Positions 1 through 5,281 are shown, counted from the first letter of the stretch. The stretch: DNA of 10,276 nt from Candidatus Aenigmatarchaeota archaeon (GCA_030624445.1 JAUXKD010000007.1:1-10276), one strand, 5' to 3'. The notes: generated from the letters alone by a model not told the origin. Numbers and translations are program-made.

Positions 1-294
1 GCATCCGTCTGGATAACCCGGCGGGTTCTGGGAAACTATGAGCAGCATATATCCGTTCTCGTCGGTGGTGCACACGCCGCTATCACATCTGTAATTATCT
101 GTCTGGAGCCTCGGCCCGCTGTTTTCTAGGTAAACCAGTACTTCGACGTCTGGGACCGGCCTGCCGTTCACGGAGTCCAAGACCGTGATATTGAAGCTTC
201 CCTTATTTATCGCATATACTTCTTCATTGATTAACATGTCGCCGCTAAGCAGATAGCATTGTCCGCTGTTGTCATCGGTTTTGTTTATGTAATT
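1..294 (-). pseudogene. In-frame continuation of the surface protein past the amber codon, partial at window edge
   Basis: Seen: the 98 codons after the TAG at 295-297 are open in exactly the same frame to base 1. The translation looks like a real protein: an Asn/Asp-rich linker, then a second beta-sandwich-like unit with 'SFNITVLDSVNGRPVPDVEV' and 'TTDENGYMLLIVSQNPPGYP', the pattern of carboxypeptidase-regulatory-like domains (V-x-D-x-x-x-G-x-P-V-x-x-x-x-V ... T-D-x-x-G). Internal cysteines could pair. It has no start of its own with a convincing ribosome site; the first internal ATG is at 237. Three readings are open: a gene broken by a point mutation, a sequencing error, or readthrough/recoding of TAG. 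It is listed as a pseudogene fragment only because the amber codon is visible. Confidence 0.5.
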
Positions 295-600
295 CTAGGA
301 AACGTTGACCTGTATGGAGACGTTCCAGACGCCGGGGCTCAGATCGAAAAATGCCTGGCCGTCTGCGGTGGTGTTGGATGCGAGCATCTCTCCCGGGTTC
401 GTGCAGTTCCAGAGCGTCACGTTCGCTGTCGGACTTGTCGTTATGTTGTTGCCGGTGTATATGTCCGAAACCCTTACCGTCAGCGAGTCCGGTGCGGCGG
501 TGATGAAAACTGTAAAGAAGCTTGCGATGGATATCATAAACACTGCAGAAAGCAGAATCAGTATCCTTTTGCTGGACATCATCCCTTTTAGTCTGGTCAT
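295..600 (-). CDS. N-terminal part of a secreted/surface beta-sandwich protein, ending at an in-frame TAG
   Basis: Seen: 101 codons from ATG at 600 to TAG at 295-297. The N-terminus is short and basic and is followed by a hydrophobic stretch (about residues 12-35), which fits a signal peptide or signal anchor. The rest is rich in Thr, Asn and Val, has several N-x-S/T sequons, and reads like a small carboxypeptidase-regulatory or Ig-like beta-sandwich (G-W/V-N-V-S strands near the end). ATGs at codons 7 and 8 are alternative starts; a GGGGTTAAGGG stretch lies directly before the first ATG. The same frame continues without a stop for 98 more codons after the TAG, so this is probably the front of a longer protein and not a complete one. 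The function is unknown; surface display is inferred from the signal and composition. Confidence 0.6.
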   Translation of the reverse strand: MTRLKGMMSSKRILILLSAVFMISIASFFTVFITAAPDSLTVRVSDIYTGNNITTSPTANVTLWNCTNPGEMLASNTTADGQAFFDLSPGVWNVSIQVNVS

Positions 601-644
601 CCCTTAACCCCGTTAACTGATAATCTGGTATATTGGTTTTGTGT

Positions 645-653
645 AATAAATTA
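645..653 (-). promoter_or_regulatory. Probable TATA box of the surface-protein gene
   Basis: On the minus strand AATTTATTA lies 45-53 bases before the ATG at 600. An archaeal start site about 25 bases downstream would leave a leader of about 20 bases. Assigned by spacing only. Confidence 0.35.
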
Positions 654-742
654 TTATGTTAATATGTTACATTAATATAACCCGGGAACATTTTTAAGTT
701 TTACCACCATCGAATAATTTAATTGGCAGAATGTCCAACGGT

Positions 743-758
743 GGTTGCAAAAGCAACC
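743..758. repeat. Perfect inverted repeat GGTTGC-AAAA-GCAACC
   Basis: A six-base-pair stem with an A4 loop (T4 on the minus strand) in the gap between S10 and the surface-protein gene. On the plus strand it is followed ten bases later by T6 (769-774). A second possible pairing, ACCACC (703-708) with GGTGGT (740-745), would compete with it for bases 743-745. It could be part of the 3' end of the ribosomal protein transcript on the minus strand or of a small plus-strand RNA. Confidence 0.45.
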
Positions 759-811
759 GAAATAATACTTTTTTACAACAACATTAACATAGAATTTTGA
801 AAAGTGTCCGG

Positions 812-816
812 AAAAA
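812..816 (-). terminator. Possible T-rich terminator of the ribosomal protein run
   Basis: On the minus strand a T5 tract lies about 20 bases after the S10 stop, followed by further T-rich tracts. Archaeal RNA polymerase often stops at such runs. No strong hairpin is attached, so the call rests on position and composition alone. Confidence 0.25.
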
Positions 817-837
817 GAATTGTCGATCTCAAATTTT

Positions 838-1158
838 TCATTCTTTGAACTCTATGTCTATCTTCACGCCCTCTGGTATGGGCAGCCTCACGACCTGCCT
901 CAGGGCCCGGTCGTTGGTGCCTATGTCTATGACTCTCCTGTGTATCCTCATCTCCCATTTGTCCCAGGTCGCATTCCCGTGACCCGTCCCGTCTCCGCAC
1001 GGGGTCTTGAGTGTAGTGATCTTGAGCTTCTTGGTCGGCAGAGGCATCGGCCCTCTTACGGCGATGCCGTTCTTGTCGGCTATTCCCTTTATCATGTCGC
1101 ATATCTCTTCGACCTGTCTGTAGTCCCGGCTTGAAAGTTTGATCCTTGCAAATTCCAT
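838..1158 (-). CDS. rps10: Ribosomal protein S10 (uS10)
   Basis: Small-subunit protein uS10, 106 residues, close to the roughly 102 usual for archaea. Signature seen: 'ARIKLSSRDYRQVEEICD' at the N-terminus, the central 'RGPMPLPTKKLKITTLKTPCG' loop that reaches into the 30S head, and 'HRRVIDIGTNDRALRQV' before the end. The ATG at 1158 is preferred over a GTG three codons upstream because GGTGG sits about five bases before that ATG. The gene follows S9 with 32 bases between stop and start, so it is probably the last gene of the L18e-L13-S9 transcript. In many archaea S10 instead sits next to the elongation factor 1A gene, so this placement is worth noting. Stop TGA. Confidence 0.95.
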   Translation of the reverse strand: MEFARIKLSSRDYRQVEEICDMIKGIADKNGIAVRGPMPLPTKKLKITTLKTPCGDGTGHGNATWDKWEMRIHRRVIDIGTNDRALRQVVRLPIPEGVKIDIEFKE

Positions 1159-1190
1159 ATAATCCACCCGTTGATAACGCTCAATCTACA

Positions 1191-1637
1191 TCACCTCTTT
1201 GAGCGCTGTTTATACCTCCTCGGTCCCTGCGATGAACGGGGCGGCTTGTGCGGTTCCGTCCTTCTCGAATCATAAACGAGCATGTTCCTGTCGTATTCCA
1301 TGAAAACCCTTTTCGCATCATTACCGAGCATCTTAACCAAGCCTTTAGCCACGGCCTGACGTGCCGCCTGGGCCTGGCCCATTATGCCTCCGCTGCTCGT
1401 TCTCACCTTGATGTCGAATTTCTTCCACGCGTCCCCGATAAGCATCAGCGGTTCCTTGAGCAACAGCCTCGTCGTCTCGTTTTCAACCTCTTCCACCGGT
1501 TTTGAATTGAGCAGTATCATGCCTTTTCCCGGTCTTATGATCGCCCTGGCCACCGCCTTTTTCCTCTTTCCAGTGACAAAGACCTCATTCTTCGCCTTCT
1601 TTTCCGCCCGTTTACCGGCTTTGGGTTTTTTACTCAT
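1191..1637 (-). CDS. rps9: Ribosomal protein S9 (uS9)
   Basis: Small-subunit protein uS9, 148 residues. After a Lys/Ala-rich N-terminal extension of about 17 residues comes 'VTGKRKKAVARAIIRPGKG', the family signature; 'SSGGIMGQAQAARQAVAKGL' follows, and the protein ends in the conserved basic tail 'RYKQRSKR', whose last residues reach the P-site tRNA. The ATG overlaps the L13 stop as ATGA (1634-1637), so translation is probably coupled to L13. No independent ribosome site is obvious, which fits coupling. The tail is intact and the gene looks functional. Confidence 0.96.
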   Translation of the reverse strand: MSKKPKAGKRAEKKAKNEVFVTGKRKKAVARAIIRPGKGMILLNSKPVEEVENETTRLLLKEPLMLIGDAWKKFDIKVRTSSGGIMGQAQAARQAVAKGLVKMLGNDAKRVFMEYDRNMLVYDSRRTEPHKPPRSSQGPRRYKQRSKR

Positions 1638-2044
1638 ATTGTATCAGCCAACCTGCCAATGGTGATGGATTTGAACTCTCCCTTGTTCGCGGTCCCTTTG
1701 AGTTCCCTGAACTGCTTGTCCTTCAGGTCCTCGGGTACAGAGATAAAGACTTTCAATCTTTTAAAAGCTTCCATGCCCCTTGGTGCTTTGTAAGGCAGCA
1801 TGCCCCTGATAGACCGCCTTAAAATCAAACCCGGCTTCTTGGGATAGAAAGGGCCGTGATACGGGTCGCCTCTCTCTCTCTTCTCCCCGTAGGATTCGAG
1901 TATCGCCTTAGGGTTTCCTATCACGACAGCCTTTTCCGCGTTTACCACGGAGACCGCCTCGCCGCCCATGAGGAGCTTGGCCACGGAAGACGCCAGCCTT
2001 CCAAGCACCTGGTTGTTTGCATCGACATAGATCATGGTTATCAT
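1634..2044 (-). CDS. rpl13: Ribosomal protein L13 (uL13)
   Basis: Large-subunit protein uL13, 136 residues, normal for archaea. Seen: 'YVDANNQVLGRLASSVAKLL' near the N-terminus, 'VVNAEKAVVIGNPKA', then the 'GPFYPKKPGLILRRSIRGML' and 'PRGMEAFKRLKVFISVPEDL' blocks. The start is taken at the ATG at 2044, whose next base completes the TGA of L18e (ATGA overlap), not at the longer in-frame reading that begins inside L18e at 2104: those extra 20 residues are charged and unrelated to L13. A second ATG three codons on is possible. The 3' end overlaps the S9 start in the same ATGA way. Confidence 0.95.
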   Translation of the reverse strand: MITMIYVDANNQVLGRLASSVAKLLMGGEAVSVVNAEKAVVIGNPKAILESYGEKRERGDPYHGPFYPKKPGLILRRSIRGMLPYKAPRGMEAFKRLKVFISVPEDLKDKQFRELKGTANKGEFKSITIGRLADTI

Positions 2045-2397
2045 CCCATTATCCTTACTCCCTTCGTCTTCTTCTCTTCGATGAATTTTTCGATGTCCAT
2101 GCATTTGCCGCCCGCTTTTCCGATTTTTTCCTCCGCGGATTTGGAAAATCTGAGCGCGGCAACGGTAACAGGCTTTGTTATATTTCCCGTGCCCAGGACG
2201 GAACCCGGAACCACAATGGTCTCCTTCCCCTTGGCGTGCTTCTCCAGCTTGAACAGATTGACTTCGTAGCCGATTCTTTTGGGCCTGTTCAGCTTCTCTG
2301 CCAGGGCCCTCCAGAGCGGGACCTTCTCCTCCCTGCCGATTTCCTCGAGCTTCTCGATCATCTCCTTGAGCAGGGGGGTTTTATCTCTTATTTTCAT
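2041..2397 (-). CDS. rpl18e: Ribosomal protein L18e (eL18)
   Basis: Large-subunit protein eL18, found in archaea and eukaryotes, 118 residues as expected. Seen: 'PLWRALAEKLNRPKR' and 'VVPGSVLGTGNITKPVTVAAL', the L18e/L15-type fold core, and a C-terminal 'CMDIEKFIEEKKTKGVRIMG'. The ATG at 2397 is chosen over a GTG three codons upstream because that GTG is itself part of a GTGATT Shine-Dalgarno-like sequence placed about five bases before the ATG. It is the first gene of the L18e-L13-S9-S10 run, in the usual archaeal order for the first three genes. Confidence 0.95.
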   Translation of the reverse strand: MKIRDKTPLLKEMIEKLEEIGREEKVPLWRALAEKLNRPKRIGYEVNLFKLEKHAKGKETIVVPGSVLGTGNITKPVTVAALRFSKSAEEKIGKAGGKCMDIEKFIEEKKTKGVRIMG

Positions 2398-2436
2398 GCA
2401 AATCACGTGTTAATTATTTCTCCTTGTATCAGTGGT

Positions 2437-2510
2437 TTTTATGTATACGGATTGTTTTAACCGTTATTATATCGATTATCTCAATATTTTGTACATCACA
2501 AATTTAAAAA
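2437..2510 (-). promoter_or_regulatory. Promoter region for the ribosomal protein operon
   Basis: The gap between the tRNA-Leu 3' end and L18e is AT-rich and holds several TATA-like candidates on the minus strand: TTTTTAAATT (about 2501-2510), ATATAATAA (about 2463-2471) and ATACATAAAAA (about 2437-2447). They would give leaders of roughly 80, 40 and 20 bases. The sequence alone does not decide between them. Confidence 0.35.
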
Positions 2511-2554
2511 CATTTCCTGTTCACAGCTGCCGAATTGTAAAGAAGCAGTAAGAA

Positions 2555-2680
2555 TGCGGAGGCGAGGATTCGAACCTCGGAACCCACTAAGGGAGCAGGT
2601 CTTGAGCATCGACTTCATCGAGCAGCGCCCTTAAAGCGCCCAAGATGATCTGCCGCGTTTGACCACTTCGCTACCCCCGC
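2555..2680 (-). tRNA. tRNA-Leu(CAA) with a 42-nt intron just 5' of the anticodon
   Basis: Seen on the minus strand: acceptor GCGGGGG pairs fully with CCTCCGC (one G-U), D arm GCG/CGC with GGTCAAA, T arm CGAGG-TTCGAAT-CCTCG, a 15-nt variable arm (TCCCTTAGTGGGTTC) typical of class II tRNA, and discriminator A73 as required for archaeal Leu. Removing 42 nt leaves an 83-nt tRNA whose anticodon arm is GCAG-G-CTCAAGA-C-CTGC: U33, anticodon CAA at 2602-2604, fully paired stem. No CCA is encoded. The long arm excludes most other amino acids and A73 argues against Ser. A TATA-like TTTTTAAA lies 25-32 bases before the 5' end. Confidence 0.85.
2608..2649 (-). other. Intron of tRNA-Leu(CAA), non-canonical position 30/31 to 32/33
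   Basis: With the junction at 30/31 the mature stem gains a G31-C39 pair. Junctions at 31/32 or 32/33 also give a seven-base loop with U33 and anticodon CAA, but with an A31-C39 mismatch. TCTT in the intron can pair with AAGA of exon 2, with three-base bulges TCA and CTC on either side, resembling a relaxed bulge-helix-bulge. The intron also holds a hairpin GGCGC-TTTAAGG-GCGCT. Confidence 0.6.
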
Positions 2681-2704
2681 ATACAGATAATTGTCCGAAT
2701 CAAC

Positions 2705-2712
2705 TTTAAAAA
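2705..2712 (-). promoter_or_regulatory. TATA box of tRNA-Leu
   Basis: TTTTTAAA on the minus strand, 25-32 bases before the tRNA 5' end. This is the standard archaeal TATA distance. Confidence 0.6.
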
Positions 2713-2751
2713 TCAGAAATTAGACGGATATTATGCAATAGGAAGGTCAGG

Positions 2752-3174
2752 TCAGGAAATGGACTTGAGTTCTCCCTTCAATCTCTCGATCTGCTCGTAG
2801 ATATTCTTGACGTGATTCTCTATATCCTCTGGCGGCTTGATCTCCCTGGCTTCGTCGGGAGCCTGTCCCGGCTTTCTGAAAAGTTTCATGTCCAGAGATG
2901 AGATCAGGACGTTCAGCTTGTCGAGCACCATGTTGGTGATATTCATGGCCGTTTTGAACTCCTTCTCGAGTTCCCCCATGGCATCCAGGGCGTCCCTCAT
3001 GCCCAGAGAGTAGGACCTGAGTTTCTGGATGTCGTCCATAAGTTCCCTGTACCTGTCGATCTTGACGAAAACGGGCGGGGAATGTCCCTTCGGTTTGATG
3101 ACGTCCAGGTTTGGCTCGAGCTGAACGGCCTTTTTTATCTCCTTTTCATAATCGGGTTTCGTTTCATCTGTCAT
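2752..3174 (-). CDS. Hypothetical coiled-coil protein between two tRNA genes
   Basis: Not recognised. With the ATG at 3174 the protein has 140 residues, is charged, and has no signal peptide or membrane segment. Parts seen: a charged N-terminus; a short segment with 'HSPPVFVKIDRYRELMDDI' (a beta-strand then helix); a long heptad-like helix through 'LDAMGELEKEFKTAMNITNMVLDKLNVLISSL'; a Pro-rich linker; and a second helix 'PPEDIENHVKNIYEQIERLKGELKSI'. This suggests an oligomeric helical-bundle protein. A GTG four codons upstream is possible, but GGTTGAT lies at Shine-Dalgarno distance from the ATG. It has its own TATA-like box at 3211-3223. It is not fused to either tRNA transcript by any visible signal. 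Stop TGA. Confidence 0.75.
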   Translation of the reverse strand: MTDETKPDYEKEIKKAVQLEPNLDVIKPKGHSPPVFVKIDRYRELMDDIQKLRSYSLGMRDALDAMGELEKEFKTAMNITNMVLDKLNVLISSLDMKLFRKPGQAPDEAREIKPPEDIENHVKNIYEQIERLKGELKSIS

Positions 3175-3210
3175 TTTATCAACCACATATCGTATACCTT
3201 ATATTTCAGG

Positions 3211-3223
3211 TTTTTATTTTTAA
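3211..3223 (-). promoter_or_regulatory. TATA box of the coiled-coil gene
   Basis: TTAAAAATAAAAA on the minus strand, about 44 bases before the ATG at 3174. A start site 25 bases downstream leaves a short leader that holds the GGTTGAT ribosome site. Confidence 0.5.
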
Positions 3224-3282
3224 GTGTGTGCGTGACCTCATTTCTTACGGAATATTATAAAATGGCTATGCGCTGGCCGGGA

Positions 3283-3349
3283 TTTCCAAACCTCGCGTCT
3301 GCTTAATTTTCGGAAACGTTTTTGCACGCTTGCCTGTGCAAAAAGGTTC
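3283..3349 (-). other. Intron in the T loop of tRNA-Gly(GCC)
   Basis: 67 bases between TTCAAA and TCCCGG. Because AAA stands on both sides of the junction, the cut may lie at 56/57, 57/58, 58/59 or 59/60 with the same product. GAACC near the 5' end and GGTTT near the 3' end can pair next to the T stem, giving a bulged helix for the splicing endonuclease, though a perfect bulge-helix-bulge is not obvious. Confidence 0.7.
3319..3344. repeat. Nine-bp inverted repeat inside the tRNA-Gly intron
   Basis: TTTTTGCAC (3319-3327) and GTGCAAAAA (3336-3344) are perfect reverse complements around an eight-base loop. They would form the apical hairpin of the excised intron. Confidence 0.8.
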
Positions 3350-3432
3350 TTTGAACCCAGGTTACAGCCTTGGCAAGGCTGTGTCCTACCAAACTAGACT
3401 ACCAGCGCATGTCATGATGTAATTTGTTTGCG

Positions 3433-3440
3433 TATTTTAA
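3433..3440 (-). promoter_or_regulatory. TATA box of tRNA-Gly
   Basis: TTAAAATA on the minus strand, 25-32 bases before the tRNA 5' end. Confidence 0.55.
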
Positions 3441-3480
3441 TATTCCTGCCCGATTCCCCAAGAAAAGGGAATTTAGAGGT

Positions 3481-3777
3481 TTATCCGAATATCGCCCCGA
3501 ATCCCTCGGCGGCACTGGATTCCTGCTTCTCTATCGCTTCCAAGACTTTTTTGGCTTCCTCTCCTTTGAGTTCCTCCGCCGTGCCCGACAGTATCTCTTT
3601 TGCCCTCTTAATAGCACCCTCTTCACCGTCTATCTGCAGATAATAGCCATCTTTTTCGATCCCGAGTGCAGAGTTGTCCCTGATGAGGATGGACTGCCTG
3701 GAGACGAGATCGTCGTTGTAAACCTTGTTTTTTGCCTCGCCTTGTTTCTCTTTCTTTACAAAAAATACAGCTTTCAT
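3481..3777 (-). CDS. Small protein with a ribosomal-stalk-like C-terminal tail
   Basis: The family is not recognised. 98 residues, no signal or membrane segment. The N-terminal 60 residues look like a compact alpha/beta unit (strand 'KAVFFVKK', then 'SRQSILIRDNSALGIEKDGY' and helix 'EEGAIKRAKEIL'). A charged helical linker follows, and the protein ends in 'SSAAEGFGAIFG'. That ending closely resembles the archaeal stalk proteins aP1/L12 and P0, which end in sequences like GLGALFG and bind translation GTPases through it; the rest is unlike L12. A strong ribosome site GTGAGGTG lies four to five bases before the ATG. It follows the CCA enzyme by 32 bases and probably shares its transcript. A role at the ribosome is inference from the tail only. 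Stop TAA. Confidence 0.75.
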   Translation of the reverse strand: MKAVFFVKKEKQGEAKNKVYNDDLVSRQSILIRDNSALGIEKDGYYLQIDGEEGAIKRAKEILSGTAEELKGEEAKKVLEAIEKQESSAAEGFGAIFG

Positions 3778-3809
3778 TCAGCACCTCACTTTATATTCGT
3801 CGTTGAATT

Positions 3810-5216
3810 TTATACAATCTTCTTTTTAAAATACTCTGTCAGAAAAAGCGCGAATCCTTTGTTGCTTTTGGCCTTGAGAATCACTCTGCCGTCCTCCATC
3901 ACAGAGGATCCCTTGCACAAGCTGTCGGCAACGTAAGACGCTATCCCTTTTTTCGCAAGCGTTTTCGCGTCTGATTTGAGAATCTTCCCTATGAATTCAC
4001 CGGCTTCGGTGAACTTCCTCCTCCCCTCTGTCACCCAGTTGGCGCCTTCCACCCACAATCTCTCCTTTCCTTCGTATTTCCTGATGAACTGCCTGCTGTG
4101 GACACTTGAGAATACGGGCGGGCCCGTGATTATCTTTGTTGCCGGCAGGCTCCAGACTTCGAGCTCGAAAAAAAGAATGCACTCTTCTTTATCGCTCCAG
4201 GCATCGTGGCCGAGAACCCTGAAATCCGAGTCCTCAAGCATGCCCACCAGCCTTTTGGAGCTTCTCCTGAGCTGGGGAAACAGGACGTCGTCCACAACGC
4301 CGGGCCTGGAAAAAGACACGGAAATCAGCTTCGAGCTCCTTTTCTTCAGAATCTTCATCAAGGCTTCGGCGCCAAGACCTGTCTTTTTAGGGACGAAGTA
4401 TTTTTCGCTCGGCGACTGCAAAAACGACTTGCACGACTGCTTGAATAACTCGAAATTCGCAGGAGAAAGAGCCGCAGCCACGTTCCTGTTCTTGTCCACC
4501 GGATCGATGAATATCAACGGCTGTGACGGGAATTTGTCTTTCGGGCCGGGCCCTTCGTCCTCGTAACGCCCTTCAAGATCTATGAAAACCTTCCCCGCCT
4601 CCCAATTTCTTGCCTCCATCAGCAGGTTTTTAAACGTCTTGTACCTGATTGTCAGCAGCTCCAGCAGGTATCCCGAGAATCCCTCGGCCCTGAGGTCGGA
4701 GCCGTATATGTGAAGTCCCTTGCAGAATTGTTTCAGCATCCTGACTTCGGGGGACATGACGGCCGCCAGGTTTTTCTTCAGGTACCTGTTGTGGTGCGGT
4801 GTCCTGTCAACCGCGGATTTTATCCTGCCGGGGTCCTTGATATCATAACAAGGCACGAAATCCACGGCATACTCGCCGAAGGCCGCTCTTATGTAGGGGT
4901 GTTCCGCATAGGCGATTTCGTGTTCGCCTTTCAGCTCAGCCACGATCCTTTTTCCTATGTCAATCCCCTTCTTTTCAAGCCTTTCCCTAGGCACGGTGGG
5001 TGAGAATAGGATGAATATGTCGAACTCCTTCTTGTCAGCAAGCCAGGTGTCCCTCAGATAAGAACCGGCGATTGTGTAGCTGAGCCCCTGTGTCTTGACC
5101 ACTCGTCCGGTCGCTTTCACTATCCTGTCGAGCGCCCTTTTCGTGTCTTCGATTTCCTTATTCGTCGGCGTTGTTTTCTTAAGAACGTCCCTTAAAACGG
5201 CTTCCGCCTTCTTCAT
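3810..5216 (-). CDS. cca: Archaeal class I CCA-adding tRNA nucleotidyltransferase
   Basis: Adds CCA to the 3' end of tRNAs from CTP and ATP without a template. 468 residues, slightly longer than the usual 430-450. Seen: the nucleotidyltransferase core 'GSYLRDTWLADKKEFDIFIL' (residues 51-70) with the likely metal ligands Glu64 and Asp66, the third acidic residue Asp119 in 'AVDFVPCY', the 'RTPHHNRYL' block (138-146) and 'GFSGYLLELL' (179-188), followed by the archaeal central, tail and C-terminal regions. The ATG at 5216 has no ribosome site, but a TATA-like box lies 22-32 bases upstream, so the mRNA is probably leaderless. Neither tRNA gene in this window encodes CCA, so the enzyme is needed for both. 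Confidence 0.95.
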   Translation of the reverse strand: MKKAEAVLRDVLKKTTPTNKEIEDTKRALDRIVKATGRVVKTQGLSYTIAGSYLRDTWLADKKEFDIFILFSPTVPRERLEKKGIDIGKRIVAELKGEHEIAYAEHPYIRAAFGEYAVDFVPCYDIKDPGRIKSAVDRTPHHNRYLKKNLAAVMSPEVRMLKQFCKGLHIYGSDLRAEGFSGYLLELLTIRYKTFKNLLMEARNWEAGKVFIDLEGRYEDEGPGPKDKFPSQPLIFIDPVDKNRNVAAALSPANFELFKQSCKSFLQSPSEKYFVPKKTGLGAEALMKILKKRSSKLISVSFSRPGVVDDVLFPQLRRSSKRLVGMLEDSDFRVLGHDAWSDKEECILFFELEVWSLPATKIITGPPVFSSVHSRQFIRKYEGKERLWVEGANWVTEGRRKFTEAGEFIGKILKSDAKTLAKKGIASYVADSLCKGSSVMEDGRVILKAKSNKGFALFLTEYFKKKIV

Positions 5217-5237
5217 GACTAATTCTTGGTCGTTGTA

Positions 5238-5248
5238 GTTAATATTTT
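5238..5248 (-). promoter_or_regulatory. cca: TATA box for a leaderless cca transcript
   Basis: AAAATATTAAC on the minus strand, 22-32 bases before the cca ATG, so transcription would begin at or next to the start codon. Confidence 0.55.
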
Positions 5249-5271
5249 CGTCGCAGGGATCTCCCGGAAAA

Positions 5272-5281
5272 CCATTTATTT
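5272..5281 (+). promoter_or_regulatory. TATA box for the CBS-DnaG operon
   Basis: CCATTTATTTG-like sequence 22-31 bases before the ATG at 5303. No Shine-Dalgarno lies before that ATG, which fits a leaderless first gene. Confidence 0.5.

Larger units (their letters stand above)
3269..3408 (-). tRNA. tRNA-Gly(GCC) with a 67-nt intron in the T loop
   Basis: Seen on the minus strand: acceptor GCGCTGG pairs with CCAGCGC at the far end (3270-3276), D arm GTCT-AGTTTGGTA-GGAC, anticodon arm CAGCC-TTGCCAA-GGCTG with anticodon GCC at 3372-3374, and a four-base variable loop TAAC. The T arm starts normally (CTGGG-TTCAAA), but the closing half T-CCCGG appears only 67 bases later. Joining them gives CTGGG-TTCAAAT-CCCGG, a standard T arm, and a 72-nt tRNA plus A73. 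No CCA is encoded. All four stems pair, which makes the call strong despite the interruption. TATA-like TTAAAATA lies 25-32 bases upstream. Confidence 0.88.

Noticed and set aside
601..837. CRISPR array, IS element or attachment site
   Set aside because: No spaced direct repeats, transposase fragment or terminal inverted repeats are seen here or elsewhere in the window.
2044..2104. Upstream extension of L13 into L18e
   Set aside because: The added residues do not match L13, while the ATG at 2044 forms the ATGA overlap and matches the family start.
2624..2640. Taking TAA as the anticodon of the tRNA-Leu
   Set aside because: It would require a 14-base insert before the anticodon stem and a 44-base variable region. 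The CAA reading gives a full standard 83-nt tRNA after one splice.
3328..3360. Reading the GGTTCAAAGAACC stretch as a degenerate T arm of a tRNA-Gly pseudogene
   Set aside because: The matching T-arm half and the complete acceptor strand are present 67 bases downstream, so an intron explains the sequence without decay.
3424..3936. Plus-strand reading of 170 codons over the 98-residue gene and cca 3' end
   Set aside because: It lies antisense to two genes with clear ribosome site or family motifs. Its translation is Phe/Leu-rich and low in sense, as expected for a shadow.
3976..4566. Plus-strand reading of 196 codons inside cca
   Set aside because: It is antisense to the CCA enzyme, with no ribosome site and no recognisable domain.
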